A stretch of 64,000 nucleotides of DNA from Campylobacterales bacterium (GTDB taxonomy: Bacteria; Campylobacterota; Campylobacteria; Campylobacterales; Sulfurimonadaceae), in contig JAPLGP010000037.1 of NCBI GenBank assembly GCA_026390075.1, forward strand, positions 1-64,000, given 5' to 3'. The notes under the pieces are model-generated. The model was not told the origin of the DNA and made no database searches. It saw only the letters and a list, made by a program, of their open reading frames with translations. Shown here piece after piece: positions 9,366-17,605 of the stretch. Within the stretch, counting starts at the first letter, position 1; the number at the start of each line of letters is the position of its first letter. Position numbers and translations under genes: made by a program.

Positions 9366-10238
9366 ATGAAAAAGACGAGAGTTCTATGGCTTAGCGCAAT
9401 CTCTTGCAATGGCAATACGCACTCCTTTTTAAACTATCCCTATTTAGAACAATTTCTCAGTGATTTTGAATTTATTTACCATCCTGTACTTGAGTCAGAT
9501 TACTCACTTGAAGATATTACGGCATGTGGAATTGCTTGTGATATTTTACTCATAGAGGGTGCAATTTCAAGTGAGTTTCAAAGAGCAGATGTCGCTATAA
9601 CACAGATAATAGAGAGCTACGCACAAGAAGTTAAAAAGATTGTCACAGTCGGAACATGTGCGACATTTGGCGGTATTTTTGGTGAGAATGATAATGTAAC
9701 GGGTTTGCATTTTGATAAAGAGAAAAGAACAGATACTTTTGAGCACTATTTTGATAAAACAATCTCTATTTCAGGATGTCCAATCCATCCAGAGGTGTTA
9801 GTAAATACTTTGTATGCGATAAAAAAAGAACTTCTCATATCGGTTGATAAATTTTTAAGACCAAAAGAGTATTTTGCTTACACGGTTCATAATGGCTGTA
9901 CAAGAAATGAGTACTTTGAGTACAAGATTGATAATCATAAGTTTGGTACATTAGAAGGGTGCATGTTTTATGAGCATGGTTGTCAAGCGCCTTACACGCA
10001 AGGCAGTTGTAATAAAATACTTTGGAATGAGGTAAACTCAAAAACACGCGCAGGGCTTCCTTGCATGGGGTGTACAGAGCCGACATTTCCAAAACAAAAT
10101 CTTTTTCATACGAAAAAGAATATGGGAATACCTCAAAATCTTCCTGTTGGCGTAGCAAAAAGAACCTACCTTACTCTCGCTGGAATTACAAAAGCGTTTA
10201 CCATAGAGAGATTAGAAAAGAAGTTATTTGATGATTAA
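9366..10238 (+). CDS. [NiFe] hydrogenase small subunit, cytoplasmic (sensor/group 2-like)
   Basis: 290 residues with no signal peptide, so it stays in the cytoplasm, unlike hydA downstream. It has the FeS ligand pattern of small subunits: Cys14, Cys98 (GTCATFGG) and Cys138 (SGCP) for the proximal cluster, His175, Cys178, Cys199 and Cys206 for the distal cluster, and Cys215, Cys233 and Cys236 for the medial one. The position of the second proximal Cys is Asn17 (CNGN in place of CxGC). Organisation resembles HoxB/HupU and group 2 uptake enzymes. It follows the TetR gene by 3 bases and overlaps the large-subunit gene by 8. Function is H2 sensing or cytoplasmic H2 uptake; sensing is favoured by context. 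Confidence 0.82.
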   Translation: MKKTRVLWLSAISCNGNTHSFLNYPYLEQFLSDFEFIYHPVLESDYSLEDITACGIACDILLIEGAISSEFQRADVAITQIIESYAQEVKKIVTVGTCATFGGIFGENDNVTGLHFDKEKRTDTFEHYFDKTISISGCPIHPEVLVNTLYAIKKELLISVDKFLRPKEYFAYTVHNGCTRNEYFEYKIDNHKFGTLEGCMFYEHGCQAPYTQGSCNKILWNEVNSKTRAGLPCMGCTEPTFPKQNLFHTKKNMGIPQNLPVGVAKRTYLTLAGITKAFTIERLEKKLFDD

Positions 10239-11484
10239 ACTTATAGAAAAAATAGAAGGCGAAGCGAAACTAAATTTCAATTTTAAGGACAATAAAATTG
10301 ATTTTGTGGATATAAAATTTATGTCAACAAGAAATATTGAAAATATTTTGAGGGGTAAATCGCCGCTGGATGCACTCGTTATAAACCCAAGAGTTTGTGG
10401 TATCTGTGGACATGCGCATCTTATTGCAACAGTTGGGGCACTTGAAGATTGTTATGATGATTTGAAAATCTCAAATAAAGCTAAAACTATAAGAGAATTA
10501 ACGCTTAACTTTGAGCTTATTCAAAATCATTTCAAATGGTTTTATCTTACTATGTTACCTCTCTTTGGACATAAACAACAAGTCCTTAAAGCGACTTATC
10601 CATCGCAACTTATGGCAAAAGCAATAGCTCTTTTTGGAGGGCAATATCCACACACTTCCTATGCAATTGTTGGCGGAGTTGTTTGTGAAATCACGGAGAT
10701 GGATAAAATAAAGTTGCAACATCTCATAACTGAGACGATAAAATTTGTTGAAGACAATCTTGTAAAAAGTGAAAACTTTTCAGTCTGTAAAAATATAGAT
10801 AATGTATTTAAAATGGAGGGTGATTTACCCAATCTGCTTCGACAGATAAAAGAAGAAAAATTACTCGAACGAGGAAAAAGTTATGACAGATTTATAGCTT
10901 TTGGTGCAAATAGTTACTTTAAAAAAGGCAAATCACTTAAAACGAGAGTGAGCCATGCTATCTCATTGAACTATGTAAAAGAATCAGAAATCCCGTCTTC
11001 GTTTGCTAAAAATGTAAGCTATAAAGAAAAATATTATGAAGTAGGACCACTGTCTCGTGCGATGATAAATAAAATACCACTCGTGATAGATGCCCATAGA
11101 AAATATGGCGATAGTATCTTGAGTAGGATTTTGGCAAGGGTTTGTGAAATATCACAACTTTTAGAACACTCAAAAAAATTAATCCAAGCCTTAGATTTAA
11201 GTGAGCCATCCTTCATTGAACCACCCGTAGATATTTCACAATTAAACGCAAGTGGATGTTCTGCTGTGGAGGCTGCAAGAGGAACACTTATACATAAAGT
11301 AGAAATTGAAAATGGAGTTATTAAAAACTATGAAATTATCACTCCTACGCAATGGAATTTAAGCGGTGGAACAAAAGATAAACAAGGTGTATCACAAAAA
11401 GCCATGATAGGACTGAGTGATATTAAAACAGCAGAACTTGTTTTTAAAAGTTTTGATGTCTGCTCCGTTTGTACGACACACTAA
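10231..11484 (+). CDS. [NiFe] hydrogenase large subunit without maturation peptide
   Basis: 417 residues from ATG at 10231 (a TTG lies just upstream). It carries the [NiFe] ligands: N-terminal RVCGICGHAH (Cys56, Cys59) and C-terminal DVCSVCTTH (Cys411, Cys414). The protein stops immediately at that His, so there is no C-terminal peptide for an endopeptidase to remove, as in H2-sensing HoxC/HupV and some group 2 enzymes. The normally conserved Pro of DPCxxCxxH is Val. It is much shorter than HydB (583). With the preceding small subunit it forms a soluble pair next to a TetR regulator rather than the usual histidine kinase. Confidence 0.83.
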   Translation: MIKLIEKIEGEAKLNFNFKDNKIDFVDIKFMSTRNIENILRGKSPLDALVINPRVCGICGHAHLIATVGALEDCYDDLKISNKAKTIRELTLNFELIQNHFKWFYLTMLPLFGHKQQVLKATYPSQLMAKAIALFGGQYPHTSYAIVGGVVCEITEMDKIKLQHLITETIKFVEDNLVKSENFSVCKNIDNVFKMEGDLPNLLRQIKEEKLLERGKSYDRFIAFGANSYFKKGKSLKTRVSHAISLNYVKESEIPSSFAKNVSYKEKYYEVGPLSRAMINKIPLVIDAHRKYGDSILSRILARVCEISQLLEHSKKLIQALDLSEPSFIEPPVDISQLNASGCSAVEAARGTLIHKVEIENGVIKNYEIITPTQWNLSGGTKDKQGVSQKAMIGLSDIKTAELVFKSFDVCSVCTTH

Positions 11485-11570
11485 CCAATATAATTTTTAT
11501 TAATACAAAAACTTTTTCTTTTTTTCACTTTTAAGTTAGCATGAAGTCTAATTGCATTAGAATTGAAAAT

Positions 11571-11586
11571 ATGAATGATTATTCAT
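11571..11586. promoter_or_regulatory. Perfect dyad upstream of hydA
   Basis: ATGAAT-GATT-ATTCAT lies 22 bases before the hydA start and just before the AAGAGGAG ribosome site. Dyads of this form are known TetR/FadR-type operators, and a TetR gene opens the same gene cluster. It is the best candidate hydABC operator in the 123-base gap; the pairing with the 8769 regulator is inference. Confidence 0.45.
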
Positions 11587-11607
11587 TTTATTTAAGAGGA
11601 GTGTATT

Positions 11608-12834
11608 ATGATTGAAAAAAGAGAAGCTTTAGCGAAGATGTTTAGTGCTAAAGGGTCAAAGATAAATACAAATCGTGGCGCTGAGTATTATGACTCTTTA
11701 ATGCAAACTATGACTAAAAGACTCGCAGAACTAGAACAAACTCCAGCTGCTTCAAAAGCATCTATAGAGAGTGTTTTAGAAGCTGAAGGTCTGACTAGAA
11801 GAGATTTTATGAAGTGGGCAAGTGCGGCATGTGCAGCTTTAATGCTTCCATCAAATTTTACTCCTCTTATTGCTCAAGCCGCGGTGCTTATGAATAGAGT
11901 TCCCGTTATATGGATAGAACTTCAAGATTGTGCGGGTAACTCTGAAGCAATTTTACGAAGTGATGCTCCAACGATTGATGAGCTTATACTTGAAACAATC
12001 TCATTAGAATTTAATGAAACACTTATGGCAGCAGCAGGTCATGCGGCTGAGGCACACTTAGAAGAAGCGATGCATACATTTAAAGGTAAGTATCTTTGTG
12101 TAGTTGAGGGAGCAATTCCTTTAGCGATGAATGGTCTTTATGGAACGATGGGTGCGAAAGCTGAAACTTATAAAGACCACTTGATTAGAGTTGCAAAAGA
12201 TAGTGCTGCGGTTGTTGCGGTAGGAACTTGTGCAACATTTGGTGGTGTTCCAGCAGCTTCACCAAATCCTACAGGGGCCGTGGGTGTGCAAGATGTTGTA
12301 AAAGGCAAGGCTATTATAAATATTCCTGCTTGTCCTGCAAATCCTGCAAATATTACAGGAACTATTCTTCATTTTGTTCTTACAGGACAAGTTCCAGAAT
12401 TAGATCATTTAAACCGTCCTAAATTTGCATTTGGTTATAGAATCCATGACAACTGTGAGCGACGCGCACACTTTGACGCTGGAGAATTTGTAGAAGAGTG
12501 GGGCGACAAAGGCGCTCAAAACAATTTCTGTCTCTATAAAATGGGATGTAAAGGTCCAATGACATTTAACAACTGTTCTATTGTGAGATACAACAGTGGT
12601 ACTAATTGGCCTATTGGTGCTGGACATGGCTGTATAGGTTGTTCTGAACCTCAGTTTTGGGATAAATATGCACAAGAGCGACCGATGTCAGATACACATT
12701 TCAAAGCACCAACAGGTGGCGTTGAAAAAACTGTAGATCAGTTTGGTTTAGGATTGATTACCGCAGCTGGTATTGGTATAGGTATTCACGCGGTTGCGAG
12801 TCTTGTAGCAGCAAAAAAAGAGGGAGATGAATAA
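11608..12834 (+). CDS. hydA: Membrane-bound uptake [NiFe] hydrogenase, small subunit
   Basis: 408 residues. A 60-residue N-terminal stretch precedes a twin-arginine signal (TRRDFMKW, residues 63-70, then a hydrophobic run ending near AQAA at 91). This late Tat signal is also seen in Helicobacter HydA. FeS ligands: Cys108, GTCATFGG and PACPANP for the proximal cluster, then the distal and medial ligands ending in CIGCSEPQFW. The second proximal Cys is replaced by Asn111 (CAGN). A C-terminal hydrophobic helix (about residues 378-400) anchors it and contacts cytochrome b HydC. It oxidises H2 on the periplasmic side. Its stop overlaps the hydB start (TAATG). Confidence 0.92.
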   Translation: MIEKREALAKMFSAKGSKINTNRGAEYYDSLMQTMTKRLAELEQTPAASKASIESVLEAEGLTRRDFMKWASAACAALMLPSNFTPLIAQAAVLMNRVPVIWIELQDCAGNSEAILRSDAPTIDELILETISLEFNETLMAAAGHAAEAHLEEAMHTFKGKYLCVVEGAIPLAMNGLYGTMGAKAETYKDHLIRVAKDSAAVVAVGTCATFGGVPAASPNPTGAVGVQDVVKGKAIINIPACPANPANITGTILHFVLTGQVPELDHLNRPKFAFGYRIHDNCERRAHFDAGEFVEEWGDKGAQNNFCLYKMGCKGPMTFNNCSIVRYNSGTNWPIGAGHGCIGCSEPQFWDKYAQERPMSDTHFKAPTGGVEKTVDQFGLGLITAAGIGIGIHAVASLVAAKKEGDE

Positions 12835-14585
12835 TGGCAAGTAAACACATAATAGTAGATCCAATAACAAGGATTGAAGGGCATTTAAGAATAGAAGCCG
12901 TGATTGATGAAAATAATGTTATCAAAGATGCATTTGCAAGTTCTACAATGTTTAGAGGGATAGAAACAATTTTAAAAGGTCGTGACCCACGAGATGCTGG
13001 ACTTCTTGCGATGAGAATATGTGGTGTTTGTACGGGTACGCATTACCAAAGAAGTATAGAAGCAGTTGAAAATGCATTTAATGTAACTATTCCTAAAAAT
13101 GCAAGAATTGTAAGAAATTTGATTCAGGGTGCTCTTTATGTGCATGACCATGTTGTGCATTTTTATCATCTTCATGCGCTTGATTGGGTGGATATTACCT
13201 CTGCACTCAAAGCAGATCCAAAACTTGCAGCTGTTGAAGCTCTTAAATGGACAAACACTCCGCATGGAGCTGGAGAGGGTGAGCTTAGAGCTATTCAAGA
13301 AAGAGTTGGTAAGTTCGTAGCACAAGGGAGACTTGGAATTTTTTCAAATGCTTATTGGGGAAATAAAAACTATAAACTCTCAGCAGAACAAAATTTAATT
13401 GCAGTTGCGCATTACTTACAAGCGCTTGACATGCAAAGAGATATGTCTAAAATGATGGCTATTTTTGGCGGTAAAATGCCTCACCCTCAGTCACTCATCG
13501 TGGGCGGTGTTACATGTGTGCAAGATATTCAAAATCCAGCGAGAATTGCTGAGTTTAAATCTTTACTCAACAAAGCAAGAAAATTTGTAAAAAATGCATA
13601 TCTTGTAGATGTTCTTATGGCAGGAACTGTTTATGCAGGTGAAGCTCTTGATGGAACGGGTGGCGGTCTAAAAAACTTTATGAGTTATGGAGATTTTAAA
13701 CTTGATGACACAGGTTTTTATAAAGCTGCAAATCTTTTTCCTTCAGGTGTAGTTTTAAACGGAGATTTAACAAAACTCTATCCACTTGATCAAGCAAAAA
13801 TAACAGAAGATATTTCTCATGCATGGTATGAAGGCGCAAACGATAAAGGTCTTCATCCGTATGATGGTGTAACAAATCCTAAATACACTGGTTTAGAAAA
13901 AAAAGAAGACGGCTATTCATATCTAAAAACAAATGAAAAATACTCTTGGATTAAATCTCCACTCTATGATGACATAAGAATGGAAGTTGGACCACTTGCA
14001 AGAATCGCTGTTGGACTTGCCGCTGGCGATGAAAGAATGACGAAGTATGCGGTAGGGTTTTTAACAAAACTTGGAAAAGCTTTAGGGCTTGACAAACCTG
14101 CTCCAGCATCTGTAATTTTTTCAACTGTAGGCAGAACTGCTGCAAGAGCGATTGAGACAGAACTTATGGCGGATGTTATGATGGATTGGGTGGATGAGTT
14201 AGCGGCAAATGTTGCATCGGGTGATTTAAAAACATGGACAAAGTTTGACTTTGACGCAGTTTCTAAAGATGCGAGAGGCTATGGCATGGCAGAAGCTCCT
14301 CGTGGTGGTTTAGGTCACTGGGTGGTCATAAAAAATGGAAAAATAGAAAATTATCAAGCAGTCGTTCCATCGACTTGGAATGCAGCACCACGAGATTATA
14401 AGGGAAGAATGGGTGCGTATGAAGCTGCACTTATCGGTACAAAAGTAGCCGACCCTGAACAACCATTGGAAATACTTCGAACTGTACATAGTTTTGACCC
14501 ATGTATTGCATGTGCTGTTCATATCGTAGATACAAAAGGAAAAGAGCTTAGTAGTTTTAAAATAAATGTTAGCTGTGCCATTTAG
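12834..14585 (+). CDS. hydB: Membrane-bound uptake [NiFe] hydrogenase, large subunit
   Basis: 583 residues, normal for group 1 enzymes. Active-site motifs are RICGVCTGTH (Cys63, Cys66) near the N-terminus and DPCIACAVH (Cys557, Cys560) near the end. The His is followed by a 20-residue tail (IVDTKGKELSSF and on) that HydD would remove after nickel insertion. It has no signal of its own and is exported folded with HydA through Tat. It is coupled to hydA by a 1-base overlap and followed by hydC. Confidence 0.95.
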   Translation: MASKHIIVDPITRIEGHLRIEAVIDENNVIKDAFASSTMFRGIETILKGRDPRDAGLLAMRICGVCTGTHYQRSIEAVENAFNVTIPKNARIVRNLIQGALYVHDHVVHFYHLHALDWVDITSALKADPKLAAVEALKWTNTPHGAGEGELRAIQERVGKFVAQGRLGIFSNAYWGNKNYKLSAEQNLIAVAHYLQALDMQRDMSKMMAIFGGKMPHPQSLIVGGVTCVQDIQNPARIAEFKSLLNKARKFVKNAYLVDVLMAGTVYAGEALDGTGGGLKNFMSYGDFKLDDTGFYKAANLFPSGVVLNGDLTKLYPLDQAKITEDISHAWYEGANDKGLHPYDGVTNPKYTGLEKKEDGYSYLKTNEKYSWIKSPLYDDIRMEVGPLARIAVGLAAGDERMTKYAVGFLTKLGKALGLDKPAPASVIFSTVGRTAARAIETELMADVMMDWVDELAANVASGDLKTWTKFDFDAVSKDARGYGMAEAPRGGLGHWVVIKNGKIENYQAVVPSTWNAAPRDYKGRMGAYEAALIGTKVADPEQPLEILRTVHSFDPCIACAVHIVDTKGKELSSFKINVSCAI

Positions 14586-14636
14586 AGGTGAAAACCGTAA
14601 TAGTTATGTTGGGAATGAATATCTATGGAGGAAAAA

Positions 14637-15332
14637 ATGAGTTATAAAAAAATAAAAAGAATGACAGCAGTGATGAGAATCAACCACTGGGTGGTTGCTC
14701 TTTCAATGATAGTTGCAGTTGTAACTGGTCTTTATATCGGTCATCCTTACTATCAATCGTTCATCGCCGACCCTGCCGTTGATAAATATGTCATGGCATG
14801 GAACAGATTAGCGCACTTTTTAGTTGCGATTATATTTGATGTGAGTAGTGTTGTTGTGGCATATTTGTACTTTTTTTCAAGATTTGAAAAACCTTATAAA
14901 AAGTTGCTTCCAACAGGGAAAAATATGGCTGAGTTTGTTGCAGTTTTAGTCAATCTTCTAACCCTTAACCGTGTAAAACAGTTTGATTCATCCCATGCTG
15001 ATAGTTTTAATGCTGTATTTTTCTTTGTATTTCACATGCTACTAGCTTGGATGCTTTTTACAGGGCTTCAACTTTATGTTCATGGACTAGGCTCTGGACT
15101 TAGTTCTATTGGTGCATGGTGGCCAGCAATTCTTCACCTCACAACAGACTGGACAGTTGGAGTGAGTGGTGGAACTTATATGGATGTGAGAATTTCTCAT
15201 CATTACAGTATGTATGCTATTATTGCTTGGGCAATTTTTCATGTTTACTACCAAATATGGAGAACTATTTTTTGGAAAGAGGGCGATATCAACATAGTAG
15301 TTGGTGGAAATAAATTCGTAGAAGAAAAATAG
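14637..15332 (+). CDS. hydC: Hydrogenase cytochrome b subunit
   Basis: 231 residues, an integral diheme cytochrome b of the HydC/HyaC family that passes electrons from HydAB to menaquinone. Four transmembrane helices are visible, with candidate heme histidines in RINHWVV, NRLAHFLV, FHMLLAW and SHHYSMYAIIAW...FHVYYQIW. The start is ATG 14637: an in-frame ATG 12 bases earlier lies inside the Shine-Dalgarno GGAGG (14627-14631). It is the last gene of the hydABC unit, followed by a 96-bp structured repeat and a strong terminator. Confidence 0.9.
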   Translation: MSYKKIKRMTAVMRINHWVVALSMIVAVVTGLYIGHPYYQSFIADPAVDKYVMAWNRLAHFLVAIIFDVSSVVVAYLYFFSRFEKPYKKLLPTGKNMAEFVAVLVNLLTLNRVKQFDSSHADSFNAVFFFVFHMLLAWMLFTGLQLYVHGLGSGLSSIGAWWPAILHLTTDWTVGVSGGTYMDVRISHHYSMYAIIAWAIFHVYYQIWRTIFWKEGDINIVVGGNKFVEEK

Positions 15333-15354
15333 TTTAGACTTAAAGATCTTGAAA

Positions 15355-15450
15355 TTCTCGAAAAACAAAGTTTTTCGTAGCTTTAGGGGGTTGTAGGGAC
15401 ATATTTGTCCCTGCCACTAAAACGGACGCGTTCGTTTTAGTGTATAACAT
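15355..15450. repeat. 96-bp three-hairpin element, copy 1
   Basis: Three successive inverted repeats are visible: CGAAAAAc.aaGTTTTTCG, then GGGACAtatTTGTCCC, then a palindrome around ACGCGT (AACGgACGCGTTCGTT). The same architecture and nearly the same bases, also 96 bp, recur at 24258-24353 after sqr. Here it separates hydC from the terminator. It could be a mobile element or a structured RNA affecting mRNA processing between hydABC and hydD. Confidence 0.75.
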
Positions 15451-15459
15451 CAGATAGAG

Positions 15460-15492
15460 AGCCAAAAAAATAGTAATTTTTTTGGCTTTTTG
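15460..15492 (+). terminator. Rho-independent terminator after hydABC
   Basis: AGCCAAAAAAAT, a 4-base loop AGTA, and ATTTTTTTGGCT form a perfect 12-bp stem followed by a run of T. It should end most hydABC transcripts before hydD, so hydDE-hypF may be expressed at a lower level. Confidence 0.85.
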
Positions 15493-15511
15493 TATTTAAG
15501 TTCTAAACCTA

Positions 15512-15634
15512 AGATTGCTTCGTGCCTCGCAATGACGAAATCTCGCAATGACGAGATGAAAGATTGTTTCGTGCCTCGCAATGACCGTCATTGCGAACGA
15601 AGTGAAGCAATCTAAAAATGGGTTATGCAAGAAA
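15512..15634. repeat. Palindromic about 100-bp element, copy 2 (rearranged)
   Basis: A derivative of the element at 8643, with the left half duplicated (two units starting AGATTGctTCGTGCCTCGCAATGAC) and a right half GTCATTGCGAACGAAGTGAAGCAATCT. Its right end supplies an ATG at 15625 that would falsely extend hydD. Confidence 0.75.
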
Positions 15635-15651
15635 TTTATTTAAGGAAAACT

Positions 15652-16218
15652 ATGAAAACAGCAATAATCGGTGCGGGAACTATTATCTATCAAGATGAAG
15701 GTATCGGTGTGTATGCATCACGATATATTCAAGAAAATTTTACCTTTAGTGATGATGTGACATTAGTTGATGGCGGAGTGCTAGGCTTTTTGCTAATGAC
15801 ATACTATCAAGAGTACGACAAAGTAATCATACTCGACACGATTACTATGAAAGATGAAGTGGGTTCTATTTATAACCTGCCATCGGAGCAGTTGCTTGGT
15901 CTTGGAAGTTATAAACAAACTGCACATGAAGTGGAAATCATAGAGATGTTAGAAATTTGCTCTTTGCTTGAGCGAATGGCGGAGATAAACATCATCGGAA
16001 TTGTTCCAGAGGATATAGAAAGTGTAAATATCGGCTTGAGTGATGCGATGAAAAACAAATTTGATGCGCTCATTAACGCAGCCTTGGCAGAACTAGATGC
16101 ATCAGGCATACAGTACAAAAGAAACTCGCACATGCTAAGCTTAGACGACATCCTACAAATATATGCAAATCCACAAAGTGAGTTTAAAGATGGCTATCAA
16201 ACAAATTATCAACTATAA
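15652..16218 (+). CDS. hydD: Hydrogenase maturation endopeptidase
   Basis: 188 residues from ATG 15652, which has an AAGGA ribosome site. The in-frame ATG at 15625 lies in repeat DNA and is rejected. It belongs to the HyaD/HybD/HupD family, nickel-dependent proteases that cut the HydB C-terminal tail. The N-terminal fold is typical (IIGAGTIIYQDEGIGVYA, with the conserved Glu that reads nickel, then LVDGGVLGF with the conserved Asp). It lies between hydC and hydE as in Helicobacter and Wolinella. The sensor-like large subunit upstream lacks a tail and would not need it. Confidence 0.9.
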   Translation: MKTAIIGAGTIIYQDEGIGVYASRYIQENFTFSDDVTLVDGGVLGFLLMTYYQEYDKVIILDTITMKDEVGSIYNLPSEQLLGLGSYKQTAHEVEIIEMLEICSLLERMAEINIIGIVPEDIESVNIGLSDAMKNKFDALINAALAELDASGIQYKRNSHMLSLDDILQIYANPQSEFKDGYQTNYQL

Positions 16219-17605
16219 AAGTAACACACACTATTTTGCAGGTTTTTTACAATCCATCATAAATGAGAGCGGTATCGTAGGAAGTGTTTCTCAATCTGGA
16301 GATACCATAGTGCTTAAACTTGATGAAAGGGATGAAAAAGCACTCTTAGAATTTAGTAAGTTGTCTAACAAATATTTACCTCACTCTCTTTTTTTAGGGG
16401 ATGTTCAAACTTTGAAAGTGGATGCAATAAGCCACTATGAACCATTTACTTCCCCAACTTATAACATTGCACCGTGTCAAAAATGTTTAGAAAATTTAAC
16501 AGACCCAGCAAGTCAAAATTATCTGAGTGACTCTTTAACATGTAATCATTACTCCAACACTACAAATGAGAACTTTGTAGATGATAAATATTACTCTCCC
16601 CATTACACCGATGGAAGTGACCTTTTAGTGGTCAATCCACAGAGGGTAGAGACTCTTTTTATAATGACAGAAGATGAGATAAAAGCACTCTTTAGTATAG
16701 AAAAACCAACGCTTAAAGTGACGATTAAAGATGAAACACTCAAAGAGTTATGTGAGAAAAATTTTATAAATATTAAATCTCCGATGAGTGTAAAAAGCAA
16801 TCTTGTAGCACTCAACGCAAGGGAAAGCGATATAAATTATCTCTTTTTTCAAAATAGTGATGATTTAAAAGTGGCCGTTGTTCAAAAAAATGTCACGATT
16901 ATCCGCGATACAAGAGGTGTAAGTAACACGCTTGAGGCTTTGGATAGTGATAAAGTAATCAACAGATTTTTAAATATCTCAAAAGAAGCAGGTTTCACAA
17001 ACGCTTCCATAGGAGCAAATTTAAGTACAAGAAACGGTATCTCTTTTCTTGTTTTGAATGAACAGGGATGTAAAAAAGTTATCAATTTTCAGCCTTTTAG
17101 TGTAAAAGATGTTTTGCAAAGTATGAAAAATGATATAAATAAATCAAGACTGCTTCCAAATTTCACGCAAAAATATCCTCAAATAATGCAAGAGTTATCA
17201 GAAAATGAGACCTATAATTTGTTTGAGTGCGTTTGTGCTATTTTAGAGTTAAAAGAAAAAAGTTTTGAGTCACTCAGCGATACAGCCTTAGAATTTCATG
17301 GAAACGGCGGACTTAAAATCGATACAAACTTTAGTGATGAAGGTTTTGATTATGCCTCATTTATAGGCTCGATTATGAGTTTTAAACTTGCAAATACTGA
17401 AGAACATTACTTAGCATACTCCATTTACGAAGCATTTGGAGATATGGCAATAGCAACACTCACCGAACTTAAAACAAAATTTAAAATAGAGAACTTCGTA
17501 ATGATGGGCGATATGTTTGAAAACAGTGTTTTGTACAGCAGAATACTCAGTAAATTTAACCTTAATAATCCATACTTTTCAAAAGGTTTTGCTTTAGATG
17601 ATTAG
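16190..17605 (+). CDS. hydE: Hydrogenase accessory protein HydE
   Basis: 471 residues from ATG 16190 (MAIKQIINYK), overlapping hydD by 29 bases. By position (hydABCDE) and size it matches the Campylobacterota protein HydE, needed for hydrogenase activity in Helicobacter. It is not the radical SAM HydE of [FeFe] enzymes: no CxxxCxxC motif is present. A HypF-like Cys cluster (PCQKCLENLTDP...TCNHYSN, residues about 100-125) and overall layout suggest descent from the HypF carbamoyltransferase family. The exact biochemical role is unknown. It overlaps hypF by 8 bases, suggesting coupled expression. Confidence 0.7.
   Translation: MAIKQIINYKSNTHYFAGFLQSIINESGIVGSVSQSGDTIVLKLDERDEKALLEFSKLSNKYLPHSLFLGDVQTLKVDAISHYEPFTSPTYNIAPCQKCLENLTDPASQNYLSDSLTCNHYSNTTNENFVDDKYYSPHYTDGSDLLVVNPQRVETLFIMTEDEIKALFSIEKPTLKVTIKDETLKELCEKNFINIKSPMSVKSNLVALNARESDINYLFFQNSDDLKVAVVQKNVTIIRDTRGVSNTLEALDSDKVINRFLNISKEAGFTNASIGANLSTRNGISFLVLNEQGCKKVINFQPFSVKDVLQSMKNDINKSRLLPNFTQKYPQIMQELSENETYNLFECVCAILELKEKSFESLSDTALEFHGNGGLKIDTNFSDEGFDYASFIGSIMSFKLANTEEHYLAYSIYEAFGDMAIATLTELKTKFKIENFVMMGDMFENSVLYSRILSKFNLNNPYFSKGFALDD

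Noticed and set aside
15625-15651. Upstream ATG of hydD
   Set aside because: It lies in repeat DNA and has no ribosome site, while ATG 15652 has AAGGA at good distance.
16190-17605. HydE as the radical SAM maturase of [FeFe] hydrogenase
   Set aside because: No CxxxCxxC radical SAM motif; the name comes from the Helicobacter hydABCDE operon.
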